Shown in pieces: positions 1-10,300 of a stretch of DNA of 64,000 nucleotides. Within the stretch, counting starts at the first letter, position 1. The number at the start of each line of letters is the position of its first letter. The stretch comes from Artemisia argyi (taxonomy: Eukaryota > Streptophyta > Magnoliopsida > Asterales > Asteraceae): assembly GCA_030686995.1 (NCBI GenBank), contig CM060709.1, positions 123,968,373 through 124,032,372 of the forward strand, in the 5' to 3' direction. Both the position numbers and the translations under genes were made by a program. The notes below the pieces were generated by a model, which was not told the DNA's origin, ran no database searches, and saw only the letters and a list, made by a program, of their open reading frames with translations.

Positions 1-232
1 GATTTTAACTTGCTTTCCATAAAATATAAAAACACAAAAATAATCATCCCTCACCTTTAGAACTAGTAATTAGGCTTTCTAATCCTAGCGACACTATTCC
101 TAAGCTGAACGATCAATCCCCCGGTACTTGTCACTATACTATACTACAACGATCAGGTACACTGCCTGGTGGGGGTTGTAAGCTTCTCGAGATCCCTCGA
201 GAGGTAAAGCCTGTTGCGATTCCCACGCATCA
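1..232 (+). repeat. Element A 5' LTR (3' part only)
   Basis: Nearly identical to 6580-6812. It ends in the CA of CGCATCA just before the primer-binding site. U3 and the promoter of this LTR lie outside the window. Confidence 0.92.
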
Positions 233-238
233 AGTTTT

Positions 239-257
239 TGGCGCCGCAGCCCGGGGA
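239..257 (+). other. Element A primer-binding site (tRNA-Asp type)
   Basis: TGGCGCCGCAGCCCGGGGA starts 6 bases after the LTR. It resembles the complement of the tRNA-Asp 3' end used by Athila elements. The same site in B and C lies at 16598-16615 and 53920-53938 on the other strand, with small differences in the middle. Confidence 0.8.
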
Positions 258-403
258 ATAGTTATTGTCTAGGTTAGGATTTCTTTTTATTAGGTCTACT
301 TGCTAGATTCCTTTCTAGTAAGATTTTATTTTTATTTTTAGGTCTTCTTTAGTCTATCTTATTTCTTCGTGCTTTTGTTCGGTACTCTTTACCATCCGAC
401 ATC

Positions 404-2935
404 ATGGAAGGTGGTAACATCTTTGAACCCGTCATCCCACCACAACAAAACCTACCACTAGAACCCCTTAGGCCCCGAACCTTAGGAGAGTATTCCCGAC
501 CTAGCCACCAAGGCTACCGAAACACCATTGAGCTCAACGGAGCCAATGTGACCCCCTTGCGATCCGACACCATCCGGTTGGTGCAAAGCGGATGTGCATT
601 CCATGGACTTCGTTCCGAAGATCCAAACCAATATCTTAAGGACTTTCTCAAAATTGTAGATTCCATAGACCTAGGTGTTGAAACTAGAGAGACCACCCGT
701 TTACGCCTATTCCAATTCTCTCTACGGGATCAAGCTAGTCAATGGCTTGAGCGTTTACCCGCGGGATCCATCACCACATGGGATGATCTCACCACTCGTT
801 TCCTTGCTCAATTTTTCCCACCGGGGAGAACTACTAAGCTTAGGAATGACATCTTGATGTTCCAACAACGTCAAAATGAATCTCTTTATGAAGCATGGAC
901 TCGTTTCAAGGACTTACTCCAAAAAGTCCCTCATCATGGCATAGATCTTTGGCTCCAAGTCCAAATTTTTTATGACCATATCGACATCTCCACGAGGCGA
1001 GCCATTGACCAATCGGCCGGTGGTAAGCTACGTGATCTTAGTGCGGAACAATCATGGGAACTCAAAGAAGATCTTGCTCTCTATGACAACGAAAGTTGGA
1101 ACGATCCCCGTGACTTGAACAAAATGGTCAAGGCAATATCTTTGCCTTCGAACAATTCTAGCACTCCCGACCGTAGGATCATGGAACTTGAGGACCAAGT
1201 CAAGTTTCTCATGAAATCTTACGATGCTCCTAAGCCTTCAAGCCAAGTGAACAAAATCACTTCTTCATGCGAATTATGTAGTGGTCCCCATGACACTCGT
1301 GATTGTGTGGAACTCTCCGGAACAGCTTTTGCGGACTACGCATCCACGCGTACCGACGAAGCGGGAGATAAGTGGTACACTTTCAAGCCCGAGCCAAACA
1401 CTTACAGTGATTCATACAGCCCCTCATGGAAAAATCACCCAAACCTTAGGTGGAAACAAAATCAACCCAATTCTTCCAATCCGCCTAATCGTTACCAACC
1501 AAACGGTCCACTATCTAACCGTACTTTCAACAACAATCCTTCTAACAACTATGGTAGTACCAACAATCTTGAAGGATTGATTTCAAAGTTCATGGCATCT
1601 CAAGAAGCTCGCATATCTAAGTTTGAAGCCGATTTCAAACAAAAGCAAAGCGAGATGACCACTAGAATTGATGCATTGTTGAAAGTTCTCAATGACCAAG
1701 AAATGGGAGCACTCCCGAGCGACACGGTCAAGAATCCGAAACTAACCGTTAATTCCATATCCTCAGTTTCGTCACCCACTTCGTGTCCACAATACTACTC
1801 GGTTAAATCAACGAGCACGTGTTTCAAACAAAACCAAGTTCCCCAAAAGGACCAATCAAATAAAACACCCACTATAGAGCCGGTCAAAAGCATTGTTGAA
1901 ACACCTCTTATGCAAGACCTTGACGATGAATTCAAAGAGCTTCACCTTGAACGCCCCGTCATTGATGTCTTAGCGCGTGCTCCTTACTATAGTGCCCTCC
2001 TAAAAAAATATGAGAAGTATAAGCTAGGTAAAAATGGGACCGCCTTCGTTCAAAACAAGTTGCCTAAAAAGCTTGATGATCCGGGTATATTTGTTTTGCC
2101 TTGTAAGATAGGAAGATCCGAAGCTTTCGACACACTAGCCGATTTAGGGTCAAGCCTCAACTTGATTCCCTTATCCTTATTCGCCGCTCTTAAGCTAGGA
2201 AAGTTAGAGGAAATGGAGGTATTGATAGGGCTAGCGGATGGGAGCATTGCCCACCCGGTTGGAATGATTAAGGATGTAGTTGTTCACGTAGGAAAGTTAA
2301 CTATACTAGCGGATTTTCACGTCCTAGACATGGTTAGTGACACTACATGCCCCTTATTGGTAGGAAGAGGATTTTTAGCAACCGCTAGCACCATGATAGA
2401 TTGTAAGGAGTCTAAGATAGCGGTAGGTGAAGGAGATACTTGGTCGGTGTACGATGTAAAGAAACATAGTTATGATTGTGATGATGAACCAACACCGCAT
2501 TGGGTAGAGATGAATAGGAGACCGTCTAGATATGGACCTTGGATAGAAAGGAACTTCATAGGACCTCAATGCCCATTTTATCTAGAGAAAGATTTCGTAG
2601 AAAAGACACATTCGGTAGAACAACTCATAGCTAAAGATGAAGAGCTAGACCCCTTTGAGGACCCCTTAGTCTTTAGGAAGATGATTGAATTCTTGAGCGT
2701 AATGCCTATTAATATAGAGATGAATAAGTGGAAAAGAGAGGGAGACAAGTGTAAATGGAGGTGGGACAAGCCACCTAAAGAAGGTGATGGAACATGGCAT
2801 GTGAGGATGACTTTGTATGATCCGGATGGAGAAAAGTTTGAAAGGTCATACCACACTAAGGAAACCGATAGGAAGCTGAAACCTAAGTTTGATCCCAAAG
2901 ATGTCCTCAATGAGGAACTCACCCGAATCACGTAG
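404..2935 (+). CDS. Gag-protease polyprotein of element A (intact, 843 aa)
   Basis: Structural and protease polyprotein that would form cytoplasmic virus-like particles. Residues about 85-190 match the plant retrotransposon gag domain (WLERLPAGS, TRFLAQFFPPGRT, AWTRFKDLLQKVPHHGIDLW). A short zinc-finger-like motif CELCSGPHDTRDC lies near residue 290, then an Asn/Pro-rich linker and a basic coiled segment with FMASQEARISKFEADF. The C-terminal third is an aspartic-protease-like fold with LADLGSSLNLIPLSL near residue 580; Athila proteases usually have D-L-G-A-S there, so the catalytic Asp is kept. The ORF is uninterrupted from the first ATG of the leader and ends just before a conserved hairpin block. 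No pol follows. The protease module differs completely from that of B and C although gag is nearly the same. Confidence 0.9.
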   Translation: MEGGNIFEPVIPPQQNLPLEPLRPRTLGEYSRPSHQGYRNTIELNGANVTPLRSDTIRLVQSGCAFHGLRSEDPNQYLKDFLKIVDSIDLGVETRETTRLRLFQFSLRDQASQWLERLPAGSITTWDDLTTRFLAQFFPPGRTTKLRNDILMFQQRQNESLYEAWTRFKDLLQKVPHHGIDLWLQVQIFYDHIDISTRRAIDQSAGGKLRDLSAEQSWELKEDLALYDNESWNDPRDLNKMVKAISLPSNNSSTPDRRIMELEDQVKFLMKSYDAPKPSSQVNKITSSCELCSGPHDTRDCVELSGTAFADYASTRTDEAGDKWYTFKPEPNTYSDSYSPSWKNHPNLRWKQNQPNSSNPPNRYQPNGPLSNRTFNNNPSNNYGSTNNLEGLISKFMASQEARISKFEADFKQKQSEMTTRIDALLKVLNDQEMGALPSDTVKNPKLTVNSISSVSSPTSCPQYYSVKSTSTCFKQNQVPQKDQSNKTPTIEPVKSIVETPLMQDLDDEFKELHLERPVIDVLARAPYYSALLKKYEKYKLGKNGTAFVQNKLPKKLDDPGIFVLPCKIGRSEAFDTLADLGSSLNLIPLSLFAALKLGKLEEMEVLIGLADGSIAHPVGMIKDVVVHVGKLTILADFHVLDMVSDTTCPLLVGRGFLATASTMIDCKESKIAVGEGDTWSVYDVKKHSYDCDDEPTPHWVEMNRRPSRYGPWIERNFIGPQCPFYLEKDFVEKTHSVEQLIAKDEELDPFEDPLVFRKMIEFLSVMPINIEMNKWKREGDKCKWRWDKPPKEGDGTWHVRMTLYDPDGEKFERSYHTKETDRKLKPKFDPKDVLNEELTRIT

Positions 2936-5363
2936 TAACCCATGACTTTGAGTCTAGCTACAAGACTCGTAAATAAAGAAAAGCGCTTCTTGGGAGGCAA
3001 CCCATGTTTTGTGTGATTTTATTTGTTTGATTGTTATTTGCTTCCGTATGCATGTTTAGTTTTTATTGTTGGTAGATCATGTTTCTCAATTAAAACGTGG
3101 AAATACTTTACTTTGTTGTTTAGCCTAGTCTTAACTCCACCTAAAAGTATTTTTTGCAAAAGATAAGTGTAAAGGGAAACCCTAAATATGTTTTCAAGAA
3201 ACACACGATCATGATTCTCCACAATTTTAAATGAGCATGTATATTCGTATTTGTTAGAGTCAAATGCTTGTATTGAGTCATAATGAAGTTTTGCAGGATT
3301 TTCCAGGAAGTAGGAACCAAGTTTTTCCAGAAATTTTCCGGAAACTTAACCTAAGAATTTCTGCAGGTCCATTCTGACGGCGTCACGAGTTTACTCTTGA
3401 CGGCGTCAGGAGTTAAAATCTGGAAATTTTACCGGTTTTGTTTTTCTAACGGAGTCTTATGGTTTTTTGTGAATTATTAAGTTTTATAATCTCCAGGAAA
3501 TCTGCAAACTTCATTCCACAAGCATTATATCTTACTTTGTTTTCTAGGATTTAGTAACTTATATAGGATGCCGCCGATTTTACGCGAGGTTGTCTTGTCT
3601 ATTTTTGTCAGGATTTATAGGTTATGTTCGACAAGGAGATGATTTATATTCTGGAAGGGAAGCGTTGATTGTTCGTTTTCTTGGAGGAAGATTTAACCTG
3701 GCCAACCTATAATCCATACCGAACGAATCAGGGGAGTATTTGATTTCATACTCTTTACTTTTTCACTTTTACATTCTTTACTTGAACATTGGGGACAATG
3801 TTCATCTTAAGTGTAAGGGGAGGGTAAAAAGATGATACCTTGCTTATGCACTTTCGCTTGAGTTTGTTTTGTTTAATGGTAGATGTGTAATAAAACTATG
3901 AGAAATACTTGTTAGTGCAATTTTAGCGCCAAATTTAATTTTTTTTACAACATTTAGGAGTGAAACTTTAGCCATAGCAAGCGTCTCATGGATAGGAGAT
4001 TGTATGACTAGCACATAACCGTATATTCAGAAAAATTTTCCACCCAAATATGTGAGGTTCGCCTTTAGATTTGATAGGAAAAGCATTCACTATTAGTGCT
4101 TATGAGTGTACTGGTAGCATTTAGATTCTAGAACTTGCGTTAGTGATGCATCCCGAGACCGCCAGTGAGACTACATTCATGTGGTAGGATTTACTACATG
4201 ATAAGAGGCATTAGGATCACCCTTGTGTTAAACCCGTATTATAATTACTTGACCATTTAAGTCATATTACTTGGCTAGTTAAGTCAACTAATTTTTCCCA
4301 CACCCTTAGCGTTGTACTCATTTTTAGTACACGAAACCCCTAGTACACCCCTCCGAGCCTATCTTTTCATTTCTAACTTTAAGCATTTTACTTAAAGGAA
4401 GAATTTGTTACACCCCACTTAAATGTACAACCAAATCGCCTTAGCCTTCCGTGTATGCGCTCATTTTTAGTGCATTATTGTTATTTGTTAAACCCTAAGT
4501 TAACTTTCTAATTGATTACATGGTTGCTAAGTCGAGTCATATCCTTGTACATATTGTTTTGGGACGATTGGGACTCATGGGTAAGTACTTATTTTATGGA
4601 GTAATGGGGAAGAACATCATTTATTACCCCCATATGTGCGTTAATCTTAAAAGTGCTCCAAGTGTTTTAATTTTCTTAATTCGAGTCATTAGATTAGTTA
4701 ATTGTAAAGTATGTAAAAATTCAAGTGTAAGGGGAATTTCCATTCCCTATGATGTATTATTTTTGAATGGTAGGGTAAGAAAAAAAATAGAAAAAAGGAA
4801 AAAGAGAAAAAACATACGGACTACCATCCCTTTTTATTCTATGTTCATTTTATGTTTTTGTTATTTTTCATTTATTAGCTTAAGTCGAGTCTAGTCTTGG
4901 CTTAGCAACGCCATATTGTACATGTAATTAACCAAGATTGTTAACTCGCCACCAGTAAAACTTCCTTTATCAAACAAAACCGTGTAATTCATATCCCTAT
5001 ACCTAACGTTACAACCCTTTAAAAGACCTCTTTGATAGTTTATCCTAGGTGCTTACGCCATGTGGTGGAGGTTTGATCCTTTCCCAAGCCTATAGTAATC
5101 TATTTTGCTATGACAGGTAGTGAGAGATATCTTCCGTTTCCATATTGTAATTTACACTTTATTACACCCGAGAGATGTGAGTATCTAAACACTATTTGTG
5201 AGATGCTTGTGTATGACCTCCGTGCTTGTCTATTGGTCTTTAGTGGAACGATTATTTGTTGTAATTACTTTTATATTAGTGTTAAATGACCCCTAACTTG
5301 TCTTTTGAGTAGAATAAAAGCGCATTTGCTTGAGGACAAGCAAATCTCAAGTGTAAGGGTATA
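2936..5363 (+). other. Element A 3' noncoding region
   Basis: About 2.4 kb without a credible gene, also present in B (11944-14437) and C (49047-51536). It contains the hairpin block at 2972-3006, a pair of TGACGGCGTCA words (3375-3385 and 3398-3408), and the word AAGTGTAAGGG at about 3809, 4723 and 5349, the last next to the 3' LTR. A 124-codon frame at 4520-4894 begins alike in all three copies but then diverges by indels, so I do not call it a gene. The region sits where larger Athila elements carry pol and env-like sequence. Confidence 0.75.
2972..3006 (+). other. Conserved hairpin block after gag stop
   Basis: AATAAAGAAAAGCGCTTCT leads into TGGGAGGCAACCCA (2991-3004), a 4-bp stem with a 6-base loop. 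The block recurs unchanged in B (14371-14384) and C (51468-51481) just after the polyprotein stop, although the coding module before it differs. Confidence 0.7.
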
Positions 5364-6812
5364 TGATGAGGCGAAAAATGATCCGTTTTTAGGGGGTCAT
5401 TTAAGCCAGAATCCGAATTTATTTGATCAAATATTGCCCTAAATCGTTCCTTTGGTGATTTTAGGTACTTGGAGAGTGAATTCTGGAAAAGAAGCCATTT
5501 TGGACGTTTTTGGAGCATAAAAGTGAAGAAAACGGCAAAGTCTCAATTTTCCATGCTGGGAACAGTAGGTGACGGCGTCAAGAGTCAACCTTTGACGGCG
5601 TCAAACCTCAATAATAAAATCCGAGAGTTCATGAAGGCGTCAAGAGTTGTCCTGACGGCGTCAAAACCCCAAGAATTAAAATCCGTAGTTGATGACGGCG
5701 TCACACACAGGGTGTCAAGAGTAATTTGTGTGACGGCCTAGACCTTGGCGGCGTCAGAAGTAGATCAAGGCCGTCCGAGGAAGTATTTGGCGGCGAGATG
5801 ACGGCGTCACACCTTTGTTCTTGACGCCGTCATCCCTATTTTCCTATATATAGTTTTCTAGTTTTTCACATTTAAAGAGAGAAGTTTTGGGAGAAACCCT
5901 AAAGACGATTTTGGTGTAACTTTACAGGTTTTTCAAGGGTTCCAACCCCTTGATACCTTGCATGATTAATCAAGATAAGTGTTCTTCTAATTCAATCAAT
6001 ATGTCTATGTGTTGGTTGTCTATATCTTGTTCTTGTCTTAATTCTATCATGCTAGGCTAGATCTCTTTTGTGTTTGCTTAGATCTAATGAAACCTAGATA
6101 TTGATTATGTGTTGATTACTTGTTTATTCTTGTTTTGGATGAATGATTTATATGTTAGGCTTAAGAAAACTGGCAGATCTCCAAATGGTAACATGCTTGA
6201 ACGTCTTAAGAAACATGAACCGAGGCGTACTAGGTCTTTATTGGTTGTATTTAATGCATGAGCCACTGTTTACAATCCCTATAGTTGTGCTGGGCATGGT
6301 GTAGGAGGAGATAAGAACTCATAGAATTGGGGAGTTATGTATGCCACCCCATGAATGGTATTAAGGAATACGATCCGTCATCCATGCAATTATAACAAGT
6401 AATTAACGTGTAAAAGATATCTAGGGAGTAGTGAAATCTAAGTAAACACATTTTCTCCAATTACTGCTCACAACCTTAGTATAATTAGTTTATTTTCATT
6501 TTTAGTATTTTATTTTGATTGCATCTTAGTTTTGGGTTAGTTGAATAGCAACTAATTCCGCCCACTCTTTCAAAACCCGAGATTTTAACTTGCTTTCCAT
6601 AAAATATAAAAACACTAAAATAATTATCCCTCACCTTTAAAACTAGTAATTAGGCTTTCTAATCCTAGCGACACTATTCCTAAGCTGAACGATCAATCCC
6701 CCGGTACTTGTCACTATACTATACTACAACGATCAGGTACACTGCCTGGTGGGGGTTGTAAGCTTCTCGAGATCCCTCGAGAGGTAAAGCCTGTTGCGAT
6801 TCCCACGCATCA
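5364..6812 (+). repeat. Element A 3' LTR (1449 bp)
   Basis: Begins TGATGAGGCG and ends CGCATCA. Its 3' 232 bases match the window start. U3 carries the TGACG-type array and TATA box at 5570-5853. The rest of the LTR is AT-rich with no coding. Confidence 0.92.
5570..5853 (+). promoter_or_regulatory. LTR promoter: TGACG inverted-repeat array and TATA box
   Basis: Six exact TGACGSCGTCA words start at 5570, 5593, 5653, 5693, 5799 and 5822. Degenerate copies lie near 5632 and 5745. The TATA box CTATATATAG follows at 5844-5853. Each word is an inverted pair of TGACG, the core bound by TGA-type bZIP factors (as-1-like). The last copy ends about 12 bases before the TATA box. Similar arrays sit upstream of the same TATA box in the LTRs of B and C. 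Binding is inferred, not shown. Confidence 0.7.
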
Positions 6813-8102
6813 GCATGTTCATTTGTACTGCAGTGAATGTTTGTTGTAAATTGCTGATTCATAAATTAATAAAATTCATCATTTCAGGAAAAAAAAAAGT
6901 AGTGGTGCAGTCGATTATAGACATGGAAATACTGCTTCTTTATGTTTTTCTGTTCATCATAACATCTTAATGTAACCTAGGTTCTTTCATAAAAGTCACA
7001 CTATGCTGTTTATGTTCCCAGAAATTAGAACCCACTTATCACATCCATTTTCACAATCTTATGATAATACATACTAGCAAAAACAGTCTAACAATATAGT
7101 CTGTTTTTTCACCCACTTATTATACTAACAAGGGTTCCCTGTTCTTGTACTAAACAAATTAACCTCAACAATTAATAAAATAACCCCTAAAATAATCGGA
7201 TCCAAATAACACATAGGACTCTATAAATCAATCAACAAAACAAACATCCAACATAAAAAACATACAACCATACATATATTCATATAATTAATCGCATAGT
7301 CAACTACCCTCTTATACAATAAATCAAAAAAATAATAACTAAAGTGTTGGATAAAAATCCCAACATATTAAGAAAATCAAATTAATGAAAAAATGATACC
7401 TACAAAAAATTACAAGTAGATCGGAAGTTTCAATAGCTATAATCAAACTATTGATTACAGAAGAGCAGAGGCTTAGAAATTAAGCAAACATTGCCGCTGA
7501 AAAAATGATGTTTGAGATTTGTATGTCTCGATAATACAACTGTAATGATGGAAACTAAGACTAAAAAGAAAGGAAGTAGTTGGATTCTTTTATTTGCAAA
7601 TAAATTGTTACAAGGTAACATATGCACATTGTGATGGAACGAAACCAACACAATTTTTTGTATCAAATGTACATGCAGCTCATGCATTTGTAAATAAAAT
7701 GTGCACAAGCCACAACTAAAGCTAATAATAACCCATGAAAAAATACCGGTGGCTAATCATCAAGTTTACAACTCGATAACGCTAACTATGCGTAAATTAA
7801 ACAATCCCGGCTTCGATTAAAAAAATATATAACCAATTCTGAATTTCTATAAAATGACATTCATACACGACTAAAATACAATCTAAATTTACTCAAAAAA
7901 AAAACCAATCAAAATAATAATAATAATAAAATTAACAATAATCCTATTATAAATATAATTAAATTGTATATAAAAATTAATTTCCGTGACATAATACTAT
8001 CCAAAGTACACAACTAAAATAAAATCTAAAATTACTCTAAAAAACAAATAAATAAATATGTATATATACATAAATTATATATATGCACGTCTCTTAATCA
8101 AT

Positions 8103-8104
<2 letters not shown>
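6813..8104. other. AT-rich spacer, nothing recognised
   Basis: Very AT-rich sequence with short simple-sequence runs. A reverse-strand frame at 7448-7708 has no recognisable domain or codon character. No RNA gene or transposon end was seen. Confidence 0.6.

Positions 8105-8105
<1 letters not shown>

Positions 8106-8161
<56 letters not shown>
8106..8161. repeat. (AT)n microsatellite
   Basis: Uninterrupted AT dinucleotide tract of about 56 bp that borders the left arm of the inverted-repeat element. Confidence 0.95.
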
Positions 8162-8163
<2 letters not shown>

Positions 8164-8349
8164 TAGTTATAATACCCGTGCATTCGCGAATTTTTTAAAA
8201 TTTTTTTAATCATATATTTTTATTTATTAAAAAACAAATAATTTAATCTTTGTTTAGTTATTATTAAAGATAATTATTTAAAAATTTTAACCCTATTATT
8301 AATTGCATTTTATCTATATTTTTTGTATTTATATTCTACTTGTGTTATG

Positions 8350-8355
<6 letters not shown>

Positions 8356-8423
<68 letters not shown>

Positions 8424-8447
8424 TATATCTATATATATACATATATA
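8356..8447. repeat. Compound (AT)n/(AC)n microsatellite
   Basis: About 50 bp of AT, then about 12 bp of AC, then interrupted AT repeats. Confidence 0.9.
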
Positions 8448-8570
8448 TGGGGATAGTTTGGCTACAATCCTCATAAAAAATACATACAAAATGACTCAGG
8501 GACCCACATAATAGGATTCAAGGACTCACAAAAAGAGTCAGGGTCTCACATTTTTAGCATTAAATTGTAG

Positions 8571-8574
<4 letters not shown>
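8448..8574. mobile_element. Short MITE-like inverted-repeat unit
   Basis: Starts near GGGGATAGTTTGGCTACAAT and ends ATTGTAGCC, giving an inverted GGCTACAAT pair. Both sides are TA repeat tracts, consistent with insertion at TA. It also contains repeats of GACTCAGGG/GAGTCAGGG type. Only about 125 bp long, so family assignment is not possible. Confidence 0.4.
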
Positions 8575-8611
<37 letters not shown>

Positions 8612-8615
<4 letters not shown>

Positions 8616-9098
8616 GAATGTTAATGTGATAACTTTTTTAAAGTTGTAAAAATGAGTATTTTCTAAAATAGCATTAAAATATTGATACATAACCTTTTTA
8701 GCAAAGATGCATCAAAATATTATATATTAATACAAGTTAACATTAAATCGACTAATAACCAACTCATACATAAGAAACGGATTACTGATACACAATTAAA
8801 TTTTTGATACATATACATTAAAATCTCACAAAACTAATTTCTTATACATAAATTGATACACCTAATACACAACAACCTCTAAAAATTTGTTACACAAAAC
8901 TAAACCTTGATACACATTACACATTGAATCAAAGTGTATCACTTAGTTTACGTCAATTTTCATAAGAAAACCCATCAAATCTTTAACAATTTTAGTTGTA
9001 ATTAATTATTTTTTAATTTTCTTTTAAGCTGAGTGTCATTTGTGAGATTTTGGTTGGTTCTCATTTTTACAACTTTAAGAAAGTTCTCATTTGATCTC

Positions 9099-9104
<6 letters not shown>
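8612..9104. mobile_element. MITE-like element, ~490 bp
   Basis: Both ends contain TTAAAGTTGTAAAAATGAG in opposite orientation, within about 45-bp imperfect terminal inverted repeats (8612-8656 and 9059-9104). TA tracts flank both sides. The interior is AT-rich and noncoding, with repeated TGATACA words. Confidence 0.5.

Positions 9105-9182
<78 letters not shown>
9104..9182. repeat. (TA)n microsatellite
   Basis: About 78 bp of uninterrupted TA. Tyr/Ile frames over it are artefacts. Confidence 0.95.
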
Positions 9183-9186
<4 letters not shown>

Positions 9187-9506
9187 AAACAAAACCCCTA
9201 TTGGAAATTTTCCATTTCAAAAAAATGGATTCATACCTTATTTAGTAATAATTTTATTTAAAAAAAAAAGATTATTTTCTTATTATGTAACATTTTATAT
9301 TTATCCATAACACAAGTAGAATATCAATACAAAAAATATAGATAAGATGCAATTAATAATAGGATTAAAATTTTTAAATAATTATCTTTAATAATAAAAA
9401 ACTATAATTAAACATCATAAATCAAACTAAACAAAGATTAAATTATTTGTTTTTTAATAAATAAAAATATATGATTAAATTTTTTTTTAAATTTGCGAAT
9501 GCACGA

Positions 9507-9508
<2 letters not shown>

Positions 9509-9582
<74 letters not shown>
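9509..9582. repeat. (TA)n microsatellite
   Basis: About 74 bp of TA replacing whatever lay outside the right arm of the inverted-repeat element. Confidence 0.95.
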
Positions 9583-9584
<2 letters not shown>

Positions 9585-9815
9585 TTGATCGTTAAGTAAA
9601 CTAACATCCATCAAAAACTTCATCTATCATCTTGAATTTATATCACACACTTTCAAAGCATAAACACCAACATAAACCATTGCCACCGTCAATGAACCCG
9701 CAGCCACCGCATCACCACAAGATTTGCCATCGGATGCTCATCAGATCTACCGTAAGCCGCCGCCACCACCGAACATCTCAACCACTTGTTTTATTCAAAT
9801 CTGGATTTTTCAAGA
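9583..9815. other. Host flank left of element F, with 34-bp repeat unit
   Basis: Unassigned sequence just before element F. The last bases (about 9783-9815) recur in slightly changed form right after F (33991-34021), so the empty site held two tandem copies of a unit of about 34 bp and F landed at their junction. A His/Pro/Arg-rich 64-codon frame at 9632-9826 runs into the F LTR; I do not recognise it. Confidence 0.5.
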
Positions 9816-10298
9816 TGTTCGTGTAGGTGACCGTCCGGTCATGTCTTCCGGACGGCGATACACTCCGGAGCAACACCGGACGGACTAGACAACTCCGTCC
9901 GTCTTTCCCTGGATTCGCGGGATTAGGTTGGCCACGTGGTAAATTTTTCTGACACCCTAATCCTAGGGTGGCTCGTCAGAACATACCTTAGATGTCAGGA
10001 ATAGTGACCTACTCGTACCTCACATAGTATCAGAACAGTACACAGGTACAGTTTTGAAGTAGTATAAATAGAACTCGTTTACTCATATGCATTTAAGATT
10101 CTTTTCCTTAAAAAACACACACACACATACATTTATATCCGAACCTTCAACTTACTCTCACGCCGGAGCTTGGTCCCGGGATAACACCCGGGGCAAGGCT
10201 AACGCGTTTTTGGATTCCTGAAGATACCGAAGACCTCGGACGCAACATCAAGGGATACTTCGTAGCATCCATCATTCCCGCAGGAATTTACTCAAACA
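9816..10298 (+). repeat. Element F 5' LTR
   Basis: TGTTCGTG to ACTCAAACA, matched by 33505-33985. The TATA box TATAAATAG lies at 10063-10071. Confidence 0.93.
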
Positions 10299-10300
10299 AA

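Larger units (their letters stand above)
1..6812 (+). mobile_element. Element A: gag-protease-only Athila-like LTR element, 5' end outside window
   Basis: The window opens inside a 5' LTR whose 3' end (1-232) repeats at 6580-6812. Between the LTRs lie a tRNA-Asp-type primer site, one intact gag-protease ORF (404-2935) and 2.4 kb without coding. No reverse transcriptase, RNase H or integrase is visible in any frame, so the element is non-autonomous, like the TR-GAG class described in plants. The LTR fragments differ at about 3 of 232 positions, suggesting a recent insertion. Elements B and C are reverse-strand relatives. The left target duplication is outside the window; the bases right after the 3' LTR are GCATG. 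Confidence 0.9.
8163..9506. mobile_element. Inverted-repeat DNA element with ~180-210-bp arms
   Basis: The arm at about 8175-8352 is the reverse complement of about 9300-9506 at roughly 90% identity; the left arm lacks about 30 bases. Outer ends read CCCGTGCATTCGC and, on the other strand, CTCGTGCATTCGC. Both ends abut AT microsatellites, so no target duplication can be read. On the minus strand the left end reads GCACGGGTATTATAACTAG, which resembles a Helitron 3' end, so two opposed Helitron ends are an alternative to a long-TIR transposon. No transposase is present. Confidence 0.6.

Noticed and set aside
4520..4894. 124-codon frame in A as a gene
   Set aside because: The matching frames in B and C break by indels after about 22 codons.
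1..6812. Hidden pol genes in A, B or C
   Set aside because: No RT, RNase H or integrase motif in any frame of the 2.4-kb 3' regions or elsewhere in the elements.
8323..9245. Frames of alternating Ile and Tyr near 8323-8511, 9002-9245 and also 30164-30591
   Set aside because: They are translations of TA microsatellites.
9632..9826. His/Pro-rich 64-codon frame as a first exon
   Set aside because: Runs into the F LTR, no splice partner found, composition may be chance.
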